Below, in pieces: positions 22,146 through 32,216 of a DNA stretch of 64,000 nt. Position numbers and translations under genes: made by a program. The stretch spans positions 124,001 through 188,000 of the forward strand of contig NAJO01000015.1 in NCBI GenBank assembly GCA_002077065.1, written 5' to 3'. The notes below the pieces were generated by a model, which saw only the letters and a list, made by a program, of their open reading frames with translations, ran no database searches and was not told the origin of the DNA. The DNA is from Cryoendolithus antarcticus (Eukaryota > Ascomycota > Dothideomycetes > Cladosporiales > Cladosporiaceae). Position 1 is the first letter of the stretch. The number at the start of each line of letters is the position of its first letter.

Positions 22146-22880
22146 ATGCGGGATGCAGATACCGACAGCGACCTCGAAGACGCAATCCCCGCCACTCCGG
22201 AATCTGTACCTACTAGGCTAGCTTCCATTACCTACACAACAACAACCGCGACAGCAGACACCATGCAAGTGCAGACCTTTGCGGCAGCGGCTTTCAACAA
22301 GCAGCTGCTGGCACAAGTCGCGTCCCGCCGCTATACTGCTCAGCAGCACTTCAACACTGTCGGCTCGCAGCCCACGGCATGGCAGAGGCTGATGGTTGAT
22401 GGCGCCGAGATACAGCGCGAGAGCTTCGTGAGAGAGTACTTCGGCCCACAAACGCCGATCGCACCTGTCCATCCAGAACCTCAGGCCGCTGCACCAGCAC
22501 CTGGAACGTACATGACACCTACAGCAGCAAACCATGCGGGTGCGAGGCCAGCGTTCGTGTAAGGTCTAGGCGCATTGGGCGACTGGTCCGACTATACTCC
22601 ATCACAGCCCAACCACCGCCGACATCAGAGCGCATCCTCGGGCCCAACGTCAGCTTCATCTTCCGATCATGTGCCTACGCAGCCCAAGCGACCAGGTATT
22701 GTGGCGAAGTCAGCGCAGTACGGCTGGGACATGTCAGCCGGCACGCAAAGTGCCAAACCGGCCAAGCCGCGCAAGCCGTGAGAGGACGACGAGAGTGGAG
22801 AGGACAAAGGAGATGAGGAGGCGGAAGAGGTGTATGTGCCGCGGCCGACGAGGACGAGAGGCGCTGGGAAGACTGCATGA
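22146..22880 (+). pseudogene. ORF interrupted by two in-frame stops
   Basis: One reading frame keeps protein-like composition from ATG 22146 to TGA 22878-22880 but is broken by TAA at 22560-22562 and TGA at 22779-22781. The segments are: 138 residues (DTDSDLEDAIPATPESVPTR, QPTAWQRLMVDGAEIQRESF, YFGPQTPIAP), then GDWSDYTPSQPNHRRHQSAS to SAQYGWDMSAGTQSAKPAKP, then an acidic tail (EDDESGEDKGDEEAEEVYVP). No family recognised. Introns that would remove each stop in frame are not obvious; GTAAGG at 22559 with CAG at 22607 changes frame. A nonsense-decayed gene is the simplest reading. Stop readthrough or a truncated 138-residue protein are alternatives. Confidence 0.5.
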
Positions 22881-23457
22881 TGAGCTATCTTCTTGCTTTC
22901 AGCTGCGGTTGGGGTGCATGTTCGAAGCGAGACGTAGTCGGCATTTGGCTATCGTTCGGCGCGAACTGGCTTCGTCGCGGGTACTTCAACTCGAACGAGA
23001 ACTTGTGTAGTGGGTACTGTTGTGGCTTTCAGCTGTTATGATCGCGTATGTCCGGTCCGTATCGTGATGTGCTGATCCCAGAGCTAGGTCGGGTGATCCT
23101 GCACCAATGCCCGAATGCTCTGGGACTAGACTGCGCGATTGAGCATCCATAGATACTATTAGTTCGAATACGACTCTCTGTGGTGCGCCATACTGTACAG
23201 CGAGAGGTGTGATGACATGTGCACAAGCTACACCACTTTACTGTAGAGGAAGAGTGAAGTCAGAAATCTGCTGACTCATCAGGTCTTCTCCGACTTCAAG
23301 GTCCTTTGATCGCTCTTTCCACTTCATGTCGCTTCGTGACTTCGACTGCCATTCTGCTCCATCAAGAGACACACGCAGCGCTTTCATTATTGACGCAAGA
23401 GTGATTCGATCGTTAGCTCCGCACTCGGCAAGATGCGCAAGTTTCACGAAGTTCGCC
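22881..23457. other. Intergenic segment upstream of the Rrn5-like gene
   Basis: No independent gene seen. The Rrn5-like frame is open from an ATG at 23326, but that extension is judged untranslated leader. Confidence 0.5.
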
Positions 23458-25323
23458 ATGGATTCCTCGACCGAGGGAGAAGGCTTCAAGCAGCTTGAGG
23501 ATTCCTACGAAGATGATAGGGGCACTGCCACTACTGAGGATGATGATCTTACCGAATCGAGCCATGGGATCAATCGTAAATCTGACTTGACAAGGGTTCC
23601 ACGACTTTCGCGTTCTGCAATCAAGCCACAACGCCGAAGCTCCGCATCGCGAGACTCCATACCATACAGATCACTCTTGAACTCACACATCCGTGAAGTC
23701 AACGATGGCGAGCAAGACTTTGATCCCTTGCCCTCGTCCCAGATCGGAGGCTCCTTCTGGTCATCTTCGGAGAAATCGATCTTCTTCGAGCAGCTCTCGC
23801 GCCTTGGCGCTGGCGAAGTACGACAAATCGCTGATGCAATTGGGACTAAGAGTGAGCCGGAAGTCAAGGCTTACCTTCTGTTGCTAGATGCTGGCGTACG
23901 CGAGCTGGAGGCGACATCGCGGCCCAACGACCTTTTCACGCATTCTAACGTCCCGGCAGCAGCGGAGGTAGACGCCGAGTTAGGGAGAACCCTTGACAAC
24001 AGTGCCGCCGACTTATCGCAACGAGTCTTCGACGCTGAGTCGAGAGTTGAGCGCAAGCTGCATGGTGAATGGTGGTGCATCGACGACGAGACTGCTAGCA
24101 AGCTCGAGTTGCTGGACGAAACTGCGTTGCCAGTCGAAGCAGACTCAATCTCGACGGACAACGCAAGCGAAGCTAGCTTAGACGAGTCAGACGAGTCACA
24201 CCCATCCTCGGCAGACAAGCAATCGACGCTGCCTATGCCCGCGGCCACGCTTCTCAAGCCAACGGAGTTTTTGAACCTCTCCCATACCCTGTTCATGAAC
24301 AGCGCAGATCCCACCGACATCAACTGGCAGTCTATTGCAAGCACCGACTCCACTGCAACAGGTCCCGCGATCTTCCGCACAGCATTCGATGACTTTCATA
24401 ACCTTGTCGTCAGCATTACAAGACGCCTAGTGCAGACTACCATCTTCCAAGCTACCTCGCGTCTGCGAGCCCATGCAGATGTGCGGGCGGCACCAAACGT
24501 GCACGGCAGAGATGTACGTGCTGCGCTTGCGATCCTAGGCATGCCGGCCGATGCGAAACATTACTGGGCTACTGCTGCGAGGCGCTGCAAGGTCGATGTC
24601 TTCACAGGGTCAGATAAGTATCGAGATGGACGACGGTCGACGAAGACTGGAGTGCAGCTCACCTGGGACGAGACCGAGAAGGCGCTTGGCCTCGTTCAAT
24701 TCAGTCTCGATGACGAGATTACCGATGAGGTCACGTCAGGAGATCTGGACGATGACAGCGATGCATACACCGACATCAGCGACAGCGAGAATAGCGACCA
24801 CGATCCCGACAGCGAAGACAACAGAAGCGTCAAGAGCGAATCCAGCAGCCGTGAGAGGAAGTCATCGAAGCGCAAACGCGCACTCAGCCCACACAGCTTC
24901 GACAAAGCAGAGGAGCAGTATCTCGAAGCTCTTGATCGGCACGGCAGTCTAGCCGAGGAGCAGCAACTACGTGAAGCGCTTGGTCACGAGACAGAACATA
25001 CCGAGGAGCAACCGATGCCTGAGCGACAGTTCAAGCGTGCTCGACTGGACCCGCGCCCGCGCGATTGGAGAGGACCAGTGCAGTACGCGCCACCCTGGGC
25101 TGCGTCCGACGAACAGCCGCAGGCGGCGGACTTCGAAAGGATGGGCCGGATCGGCGCCATGAGGCGAGACCGGAGACTTGCTTACAGACACGCCGCCATG
25201 ACGAACGAAGAAGCTACAGCTGCTGGACATGCCGACGAGAACTCCAGTCACGCTCAGAATAACGATAGCGCATCTGCGTCAAGCTCTGAGATCGGAAGCG
25301 AGGAGGTATCAGGGAGTGGCTAG
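23458..25323 (+). CDS. Rrn5-like RNA polymerase I initiation factor (SANT domain)
   Basis: Intronless, 621 residues from ATG 23458, preferred for its context (CGCCATGG); the frame also contains an ATG at 23326 that would add 44 residues. A Myb/SANT-like domain lies at about 97-145 (FWSSSEKSIFFEQLSRLG, then VRQIADAIGTKSEPEVKAYL). Further blocks, GEWWCIDDETASKLELLDE and ILGMPADAKHYWATAARR, fit fungal Rrn5, a subunit of the upstream activating factor that helps start rRNA transcription. Between and after them are long acidic, Ser-rich stretches (SDAYTDISDSENSDHDPDS) and a nuclear-localisation-like KSSKRKR. The stop lies 56 bp from the convergent Ctf18 stop. Assignment rests on the SANT domain and the overall plan. 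Confidence 0.75.
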   Translation: MDSSTEGEGFKQLEDSYEDDRGTATTEDDDLTESSHGINRKSDLTRVPRLSRSAIKPQRRSSASRDSIPYRSLLNSHIREVNDGEQDFDPLPSSQIGGSFWSSSEKSIFFEQLSRLGAGEVRQIADAIGTKSEPEVKAYLLLLDAGVRELEATSRPNDLFTHSNVPAAAEVDAELGRTLDNSAADLSQRVFDAESRVERKLHGEWWCIDDETASKLELLDETALPVEADSISTDNASEASLDESDESHPSSADKQSTLPMPAATLLKPTEFLNLSHTLFMNSADPTDINWQSIASTDSTATGPAIFRTAFDDFHNLVVSITRRLVQTTIFQATSRLRAHADVRAAPNVHGRDVRAALAILGMPADAKHYWATAARRCKVDVFTGSDKYRDGRRSTKTGVQLTWDETEKALGLVQFSLDDEITDEVTSGDLDDDSDAYTDISDSENSDHDPDSEDNRSVKSESSSRERKSSKRKRALSPHSFDKAEEQYLEALDRHGSLAEEQQLREALGHETEHTEEQPMPERQFKRARLDPRPRDWRGPVQYAPPWAASDEQPQAADFERMGRIGAMRRDRRLAYRHAAMTNEEATAAGHADENSSHAQNNDSASASSSEIGSEEVSGSG

Positions 25324-25379
25324 GTATGAAATCTGACTCGCATCCAAGACCCTACCCAACAGTCTGAAGCCAAGCCATG

Positions 25380-27848
25380 CTACATCCCTCCCATCAACTC
25401 CTTCATCGTCAACGGCTTCCTCACCGCATTGCTAAACCCCTCATTGAACGTCACCCACACCCTCCCCGCCTCCTTCTCCTCCAGCTTCCCTTGCTCCACC
25501 TTCTGTCGTTCGCTCATCTCAGCGCGCAACGGCACCTCCTTGATCCTTCCAAAGAAATCCCTCACAACCTTCACACTCTTCTCGCCCAGATCAGCAGGCC
25601 CTGTAGCAGCCCGCTTCAATTGTGGTGCCACACTCGCGTCGGCGCCCATTCTCCCCAACCTCGCAACTTCATTCCGCCGCAACTCCTCTTTCTTAAACTC
25701 CTGATCTAGCACCTGCCGGACCGCAAACCGCGTCTTCCCCGCTGCGCCGCACTCGCCAAACCCTTTCCCGCCGGTTTCGAAGACGCCCGAGTCGTCGAGC
25801 GAGGGCTCCATACGGTAGATCCAGTCGCCTCCTGCTCGCCAGCTTTGCCCTTCACTTGGGTCGGCGGTAGCGCGACATTTCTCGAAGCGTACGCCTGTTG
25901 CGCCCATGGCGTTGACTGCACGGTTCACTAAGGCGAGTTCGGAGGCTTTGCGGACTGCGGCTGTGCTTTTGTCGGATCCGGAACCGCCTATGATTGTGGG
26001 ATTTACGGCTGGGGAGAGCATTCGCAGGAGGTATGGCAGAAGGTCTGTAGCTAGGTGGGACGGCGAAGTGAACATTCTGCTTAGTGGCGAGGAGAGAGAA
26101 GTGCTCAGAGTTTGCAGCGTAGCGGTGTGTGCTTTCTGCGCTTCGGCCGCAGCCCAAGGCGCGGAGGATGTAGTGAAAGGATGGACTTCTGGCGCATCGG
26201 CATCGGGGTTGCCTTGTTGTGCGCCCCACGAGCGGGTCTGGGAAGCGAAAAGGTGGTGGAAAGCCAGGATCGGCGAGGAGAGGTATGGCGCTAGTTCCCA
26301 TTCGTTGCTGCTGAAGACTGCATTTGAGAGAGTATCATGGAAATGCAACCATTCGTAGGCTGCGGTGGGTTTGGAGAGGTAGGTGTCGTCTTGGAAGCGG
26401 TGGGTTGGGTAGGCGGAGAAGACATCTGTCATCATGCGGTCGCTGTCGCCAAGGGTGTCGATCAGCTCGCGGAGGCGAGTGGTCGAGCTGCGTTTGAGGG
26501 ATTCAGCTACGCCTTTGATCGTTGAGCCAGTAGTTGCAGCCAATTGCTCGGGTGTCTCGACCAGTGTAGACTTTGGGAAGCCGGCACCTTCTTGGAACAC
26601 ACGGTCGACTATGTCGCGTGGACCACCGCGGCCGAGTCCTCTTGCTGCACCGCCGCCGTGGCCAAGATCAGAGATGATATTGTCCTCAACCCATTTGCGG
26701 GTCAGACGAGCGCTCCCTGTGCGGTCTTGTTCGGACCGCAGCTTGCCTGCCACCCATTCGCCCACGACCATCACGCCTCGCATATCGCCTTCGCCTTGGC
26801 CGTTCGCTGAGCGATCTTCCCTGCGGTTGCTCACACCCCATGCGGCTTCACAGAGCCGCCGAACGCCGTCAGCATGGCATGGTACACCTTCTTTCTCGAA
26901 GATCCCTGCCATTCGCGAAGTGATAGTCGCAATCTGAGGCTTTCGCATGTGCACAATCTCAGCGTACGAGCTCTGTCGCAGCGGCCGCAAAGCGGGATGA
27001 TACACATCGTTGCAGATCAGAATGAGTGGTCTCAACAAGCGAAATCGATCGCCCTTCTTCTTTCTTGTTGGTCCCTGCGACAACGTCCCGAGCGGAGTCG
27101 AGTTCTTCTGGTCCAGCACAACCAGATCAATGAGTGCCTTGACGAATCCGCCCTCACCACTTCCACCACTCCCTCCAACAACGCCATCAACCTCGTCAAT
27201 GACCACGCAGACAGGTCGCCCAGCTTTCCTGACCTTGCCACCAACAGTCTTCATGTCCACGCCCTTCACATTCTCCGTCCCCACCATGTCCCTGATCCTC
27301 CCTTTAACCACATTGCTACTTCGCTCATCACTAGCATTGATCTCCGGCACTTCATAGCCCGCCTGTCGCGCACAGACATGCGCGAGCGTCGTCTTTCCAA
27401 GTCCCGGTGGTCCAGTGAGAAGCAAGATCTTACGGTGCTGTTTTTCCTGGATTGCGCCTTCCTCACCGCTGTGACGTGCCTTGGACTTCGAACGATGCAT
27501 CCCAGGGAACACAATAGGGTCCCATCGCTTCAGCCAGTGCATCACGGAGCGATGAGTGCGTTCATCGCCTATCAGATCGGTGAATTTGCGGGCGCGGTAC
27601 TTCTCGGTCCATAGTAGTGTGCTCTTCCCAGAGACTTGCTCTGGAGGTGGTGTAGGAAGCTCGATAGGCGCCTTTGGGAGTTCGAGCTCTGCCTGAGCTT
27701 CGCGGAGCAGGTGGTGGATGTCAATGCCGAAGTATGTTCGCTGCGCTTTGGTGGGCCGGGAGAGTGTGCTGGGTCCCAGGTCGATCTCTGAACGTTTCCT
27801 CTTCCTGAACACTGGATTCAGAGACGGTGGAGCCGCCATCGTAGCCAT
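25380..27848 (-). CDS. CTF18: Ctf18, alternative clamp-loader large subunit (AAA+ ATPase)
   Basis: Intronless, 822 residues, ATG at 27848, TAG at 25380. After a short N-terminus comes WTEKYRARKFTDLIGDERTH, the usual lead-in to RFC-like AAA+ domains. Walker A is GPPGLGKTT (about 145-153), followed by INASDERSS. Walker B is VVIDEVDG (about 214-221), followed by an RFC-type LICNDVYHPAL (sensor 1 region). The C-terminal half is the helical collar and tail (THRFQDDTYLSKPTAAYEWL). Ctf18 replaces Rfc1 in the Ctf18-RFC complex, which acts on PCNA at replication forks and supports sister-chromatid cohesion. Length and motif order fit the family. A Gly-rich linker (VVGGSGGSGEGG) follows Walker B. Confidence 0.92.
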   Translation of the reverse strand: MATMAAPPSLNPVFRKRKRSEIDLGPSTLSRPTKAQRTYFGIDIHHLLREAQAELELPKAPIELPTPPPEQVSGKSTLLWTEKYRARKFTDLIGDERTHRSVMHWLKRWDPIVFPGMHRSKSKARHSGEEGAIQEKQHRKILLLTGPPGLGKTTLAHVCARQAGYEVPEINASDERSSNVVKGRIRDMVGTENVKGVDMKTVGGKVRKAGRPVCVVIDEVDGVVGGSGGSGEGGFVKALIDLVVLDQKNSTPLGTLSQGPTRKKKGDRFRLLRPLILICNDVYHPALRPLRQSSYAEIVHMRKPQIATITSRMAGIFEKEGVPCHADGVRRLCEAAWGVSNRREDRSANGQGEGDMRGVMVVGEWVAGKLRSEQDRTGSARLTRKWVEDNIISDLGHGGGAARGLGRGGPRDIVDRVFQEGAGFPKSTLVETPEQLAATTGSTIKGVAESLKRSSTTRLRELIDTLGDSDRMMTDVFSAYPTHRFQDDTYLSKPTAAYEWLHFHDTLSNAVFSSNEWELAPYLSSPILAFHHLFASQTRSWGAQQGNPDADAPEVHPFTTSSAPWAAAEAQKAHTATLQTLSTSLSSPLSRMFTSPSHLATDLLPYLLRMLSPAVNPTIIGGSGSDKSTAAVRKASELALVNRAVNAMGATGVRFEKCRATADPSEGQSWRAGGDWIYRMEPSLDDSGVFETGGKGFGECGAAGKTRFAVRQVLDQEFKKEELRRNEVARLGRMGADASVAPQLKRAATGPADLGEKSVKVVRDFFGRIKEVPLRAEMSERQKVEQGKLEEKEAGRVWVTFNEGFSNAVRKPLTMKELMGGM

Positions 27849-28107
27849 GGTGTCTGCCAGGCTTCACAGTCAACTTAGCAGAAAGCGTTCTAGACGCCCG
27901 AAGATGGAGATTTGGGAGACGCGTTTGGACGCGTCAAGCTGCAAAGTATGTACGGCCGACTAAATGTACTTTTAATATCCTCGACATGAGAGATATGTCC
28001 GTCCTCACCTCGACCCTCCCATTAGTGCAGGATTTAGAAAAATAGGAGACAGATGGACGATGATAACACTGTGATTCGATGTTTACAGTCGTAGAGTAGC
28101 TACATCG

Positions 28108-29174
28108 CTACTGCCCCATATCGAACAATAGGAACTCTGCCTCTGTGGCACCAACGCTCTCAATCTCAATTTTCCCAGGCCCCTTCGCCCCTATGACATA
28201 CGCTCCATCACCCTCACCTAGCTCCACGCCCCCGACCTTGATCTTCGATCCACCAGTCTTAGGCTGCGTCCTTTCGGACATCACCACGTGAAGATACACA
28301 TTTCGCTCTCCCTCTTTGACCAGCTCATGCGAGACTGATTTGCCAGGGTGAAGTATGCTTGCGCTCATACTCACGTCCGAGTGCGCTGGTATCGGTTCTG
28401 ACTCGTCGTCCTTACCAGAGTGCCGATCAGTGCTCTCAATGATCCGGACCAGGTTGTTGGTCTTCATCTCGTCCGTGTACTTGCTGGTCTTATACGATGG
28501 GGCAAGGCCAGAGATGTTCGGCTTTGCCCAGATCTGGAGGAAGTGGACGTCCTCCTTCTTGTTGCGGTTGTACTCCGAGTGGCGGATTCCAGTGCCTGCA
28601 GAGGTGAATTGGACCTCGCCACGGCGCAGATTCTCTAAGTTGCCCATAGAATCTTTGTGTTCGAGTTCGCCGCGTACTATATAGGACCATATGAGATACT
28701 CGGCATGCGAATGACTGCCAAAACCTGTCCCTTTCTCAACGCGGTCTTCGTTGATGACTCGGAGAGGCCCAAAGCCTTGATGAGCACGGTCGCTGTAGGA
28801 CGCGAACGAGAATGTGTGGTAGGTCTATAGCAACGGATTAGTTAACGATCACATTCAACAGTAGGCGGGCTACTTCCGAAAAGCCAATCATGGTCGGCGT
28901 GTCCACGGGCGTTCCAGGGTCTCTTTGTGATCTTGAGATTGGAGGAGCCGTTCGAGGTGGCGGTTGTAGTCTGGGTAGCCATCGTGCGATTTCCGGCACT
29001 CGAAAGCGACGACGTCAAGGATTTCGGTAGCTGCTTCGACAGAGCTGATCGGAGAGGAGTAAACAAGGCCAGGATGACTGCAATGCCGAGTATCGCTGCT
29101 ACTGCTTTGATCGAGATAGTCGAAGTGGTGGACTGGGCTATGGTACTGGACGTTGCTTCTTTCGTTGAAGACAT
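28108..29174 (-). CDS. Pirin-family protein with N-terminal membrane segment; exon join off by one base
   Basis: Two exons, 29174-28874 and 28824-28108. The cupin core is clear: KITKRPWNARGHADHDWL, TYHTFSFASY, GPLRVINEDRV, GSHSHAEYLIWSYIVRGELE, EVQFTSAGTGIRHSEYN. All four metal ligands expected of pirins are present (His-x-His in SHSH, His and Glu in RHSE). Before the core is an extension with a hydrophobic segment (AVAAILGIAVILALFTPL), so the form starting at 29174 may be membrane-bound or organelle-targeted; an internal Met (MATQTTT) could give a soluble form. The only good intron, 28825-28873 (GTAGCC, branch TTAACTAAT, CTATAG), leaves exon 1 one base too long. Deleting one A of the + strand run 28879-28882 would restore the frame. 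Pirins are described as nuclear cofactors or quercetinases. Confidence 0.8.
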
Positions 29175-29424
29175 GAAACATACAACCAAGGAGAGACAGA
29201 GCAGTACTTATACTTGAATCATTCGATGGACTAAGAACTTACACCTGATCTACAATAGTCCAAAATGCTCCAAATGAATGACGGCAATGCTGATGGAGCA
29301 TTTTCAATGGCAGCTAAATGCGCTTTGTCACCTCGGCAAGGTTTCCGTCTCGAGTCAGCTCCATGTCGATGGCTGACATCACTTCCTCACTTCGCCTGGT
29401 CATAGTCTCTATCGGTAGACCAAC

Positions 29425-30767
29425 ATGCCCGCCATCCCCCAGAAGGCGCAGACCGAAGACTCCACGACCTTCGATCCCGACAGTTTCTTCGACTCGTGGG
29501 CAAAAGGCGACGTCACGCCGCCCTACGACAATGACTTCCGGAAATTCATCATCCGCGCCTTTGGCCTCCAGCTAAGCGATACCTACGGCTATCGTGCCAC
29601 AGCCGAAGTCACTTTGCTCCAAGCTCAGACATATGTCGAGTTTGGCCGGCAAGGAACGCTGCATAAGTGGTACGTAGACGAGAATGGGGAGCAGGTAAGT
29701 CGACTGGCCACAGCTACGTAGGGACAGCAAGTTCTTATGTACAGCGCACAGCCCTGAGACAATCCCACGCAGAGACCTCCACCGCCCGCTGTAGATATCG
29801 CGGCTTATACCGACATCTTCCGGCCATCGACTAGCACTGCCAATGCGATCAAGGGCCTCCTCTCTAATGCCAAGAAAGGCTCCATCCGCGCCGACGTCGC
29901 AAAGCACATCCAGTCTCTCTATGGACCTCCAGCACCAGATCGAAAGATCGTCGTCTCGAAAAGCAAGACCCACGTGAATCCCTACTTCGACCTTCTAGCT
30001 TGGTTCAACCAGAATCTCGAATGGGCTGGGCCGGAAGCGAACACAGTCAAGATCAAGCACTCCCATCCCACTTTGCCAGTCTTGTTCCACCACTTCGGCT
30101 GCGTATGTCCGAGCTATGAGAGTCTGGAGATCATTCGACAAGCCGCGAAGGGCAGGCCGATCATCGATCTGGGATCTGGGAACGGGTACTGGACTTACAT
30201 GCTGCGCCGGCTATGGGATGGGAAGGATAAGATGGAAGTGATTCCTATCGATAACGGGATCAGCGAGTGGCGGACCGTTTGGATTGGAGATACGCTGGAG
30301 ATGGACGGAGTGAAGTGGTTCAAGGACAACGAGGGAGGGGACGGGAGGGTGCTGTTGTTGGTCTATCCCCAGGTTGGGCTGGAGTTCACGACGAAGATGA
30401 TCGAGGCGTATAGTGAGTAAGGATGTTTCTTAGCGAGATGGGAAGTGCTGACAAGCTTTGTAGAGGGCACGACGATCATCATCGCTGGATCGCAGAACGG
30501 CAACGGTTTCACGGCATTCGCATCGGAGCTCATAGTGGACTGGTTCGCGAGGGAGAAGCCGGAATGGGTGAAGGTTTGTCAGATTCCACTACCTAGCTTC
30601 GCTGGCAAGGACGAGGCTCTGTTCGTTTTCCAAAAGCAGTAAGCATAAGGTCAATCCACAGGAGTGGAATCTTGAAAGTCATTGAGAGACTCGCCATGAG
30701 CGTAACTCAATGTGTATTGGATTGCAGGTGGCTATACAATGCCGCCACCATCAAATCCCTCTTCTAA
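29425..30767 (+). CDS. SAM-methyltransferase-like conserved fungal protein
   Basis: Four exons: 29425-29694, 29773-30412, 30464-30638 and 30728-30767, 374 residues. All introns have strong signals (GTAAGT, GTGAGT, GTAAGC donors; CGCAG, TTTGTAG, TTGCAG acceptors). The N-terminal region (FDPDSFFDSWAKGDVTPPYD) and NPYFDLLAWFNQNLEWAGPE precede a class I methyltransferase motif I, PIIDLGSGNGYWTYML, near residue 220. A second strand-like segment follows (MEVIPIDNG, where the acidic residue would contact the SAM ribose), then VLLLVYPQVGLEF and TIIIAGSQNGNGFTAF. The product ends WLYNAATIKSLF. The fold assignment rests mainly on motif I; substrate unknown. It starts about 250 bp from the divergent pirin gene, so they may share a promoter. 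Confidence 0.82.
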
Positions 30768-30958
30768 ACGCTGATGAGAAGCCTCCATGACTCACCAGCA
30801 TTGCGCAGCATAGTAGCCGTCGCCAACGCGACAACACGTCAACCTCTGCAAGAAGCATCGGCAAAGCGTACTACCGTGCTGCTTTGCGTGTGCAGTCCCG
30901 ACGAGGGTGATCATGTCTCAATCCTTGCGGAAACTGGTGAAGAAGTCCACCATCCCCT

Positions 30959-31823
30959 TCAACGCCTTCTGCTCCGATGAGGGATTCTCCCAGAATTCGC
31001 GTGCTGAAGATGGAAGTCGGCGATGTGAAGGAGGTCCACCATCAGAACGTCCACCGGCTGCTCGTTCGGCCCCTTTGCAGTCCAAACGTATCCGCCTTTG
31101 GCATTTTTGTACGATTGCGAATTGATGACGTTGCGGATAGCACGATTGGGGGGCGCCACGGCGTCGGACTCGTACAGAAAGTTGTCGCGGTAGAAGCCCA
31201 CCACAGTGTCGTGCTCCAGCTTGCGTCCTGTGCTTGTCTGAGCTGGAAGCTCGGTGGTGTCGAGAGCAGTGCCATCCGGAGCGATGAGTGCCGTGAGGGC
31301 TTTGTGGTCGATCACCAGAGCCTCGTCACCGTCATCGTCCGGCAGATCAAGATTGAGCAGCACAACCCCTTTGACGTTGCGGGCGGCCACGCGGAGAGCC
31401 TCGTGCAAGACTGCCAATTGGCAGCCATACGAATCGAGGGTTATCCTCGGAGGCGGGGAAGTATAGACCGAGGCAATGACGAGGGCTTGGGCGCTGGAGG
31501 AACTCCTTGGCCGTGGCGCACAAGAGAGAATGTAGCGGGCTACGAACAGTCAGCGAAAGTGCTCTGTGGTCAGGTTCGAGCACCTTGACTCACTGGTCAA
31601 TCACCGCGCAGGTCTCGGAACAGTACAGGATGCCATCACAGTCTTTGCAGGCGGTCTTACCCTCCGCTGGGCAGACAGCGCAAACCTTCTGGCCTTCGCG
31701 GAAGCTGCTTGGTAGCTTGTGCAAGCCGGGATGCACGTTGCTGCAAACTTGTCAGCACCATGTATGTCACTGGGCCAGCATCCAGGACAATTACGCAGTG
31801 GATGACGCCTCCTTGTCAGCCAT
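30959..31823 (-). pseudogene. MYND zinc-finger family member A, frame-broken
   Basis: First member of the MYND cluster. Exons 31823-31795, 31740-31594 and 31539-30959. The finger is complete: VCAVCPAEGKTACKDC, GILYCSETC, then H and C in HPLHSLLC, with an intron (GTGAGT to TTCGTAG) between the sixth and seventh ligands as in its relatives. The next block (RPSPRHCLGLYFPA, NPRFVWLPI) matches other members. The C-terminal block (EHDTVVGFYRDNFLYESD, PPNRAIRNVI, VDVLMVDLLHIADF) is in a different frame: one extra base lies between about 31400 and 31435 and no acceptable intron removes it. Either a +1 frameshift inactivates the gene or a non-standard junction exists. Repaired length would be about 251 residues. 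An acceptable gene otherwise, with normal splice sites. Confidence 0.6.
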
Positions 31824-32121
31824 GTTGATCGCGGCTCACGTCTTGCCCTTTTGGTGGTTGGTAATGTCGAGGAGGAAGTCTGAGGAAAAGCTGAAGCAAG
31901 AGAAACCCGACTGGGTGAGTCATCGGCGAAGAAATCAATGCACTGTCCATGGGAGCACGTAGAAGAGAACATCCAGTGTACTGGAAGGAAGGAGCGACTC
32001 ACAGTCTGAAGCCGAAGGATGAATTGACTGCACTGAGCGAATCTGGCAGGTGTGATCACGAGACTTCTCTGTGAGCTTTTTAGCACGGTGAGAGGTGTGT
32101 CAATTTGCGAAGCCATTGAGC

Positions 32122-32216
32122 TCAGCTGTCCTTGCGGTAGACGACGACCATGTTGCTGACCTTTGGCATCTCATGTTTCATGCAAGTCATGTCACCATAA
32201 GCCACCCCTACGAGGT
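32122..32216 (-). repeat. Possible relic of a MYND-family C-terminal tail
   Basis: Directly downstream of member B, in another frame, the minus strand reads VAYGDMTCMKHEM and continues to a TGA at 32122. This resembles the family C-terminal signature (compare DVTSADLTCMSGFM of member C and DVVASHLTCVKKFC of D). It may be the stump of a deleted paralogue. The match is short and could be chance. Confidence 0.35.

Noticed and set aside
22669..23010. Alternative frame through the stop-interrupted ORF, reachable by GTAAGG 22559 to CAG 22607
   Set aside because: Splicing gives an open frame, but it is an Arg/Cys-rich out-of-frame translation; the original frame has more natural composition.
23326..23457. 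44-residue N-terminal extension of the Rrn5-like protein
   Set aside because: An ATG exists at 23326, but the ATG at 23458 has the better context and the extension shows no conservation I recognise; left as an alternative.
28842..28873. 35-nt intron GTTGAA to CTATAG in the pirin gene, which would restore frame
   Set aside because: Donor is poor and the intron would be very short while adding seven residues; the 49-nt intron has better signals.
31601..32116. Minus-strand frame starting MASQIDTPL
   Set aside because: Only its start resembles MYND members; the frame overlaps member A exons out of register and has no cysteine finger.
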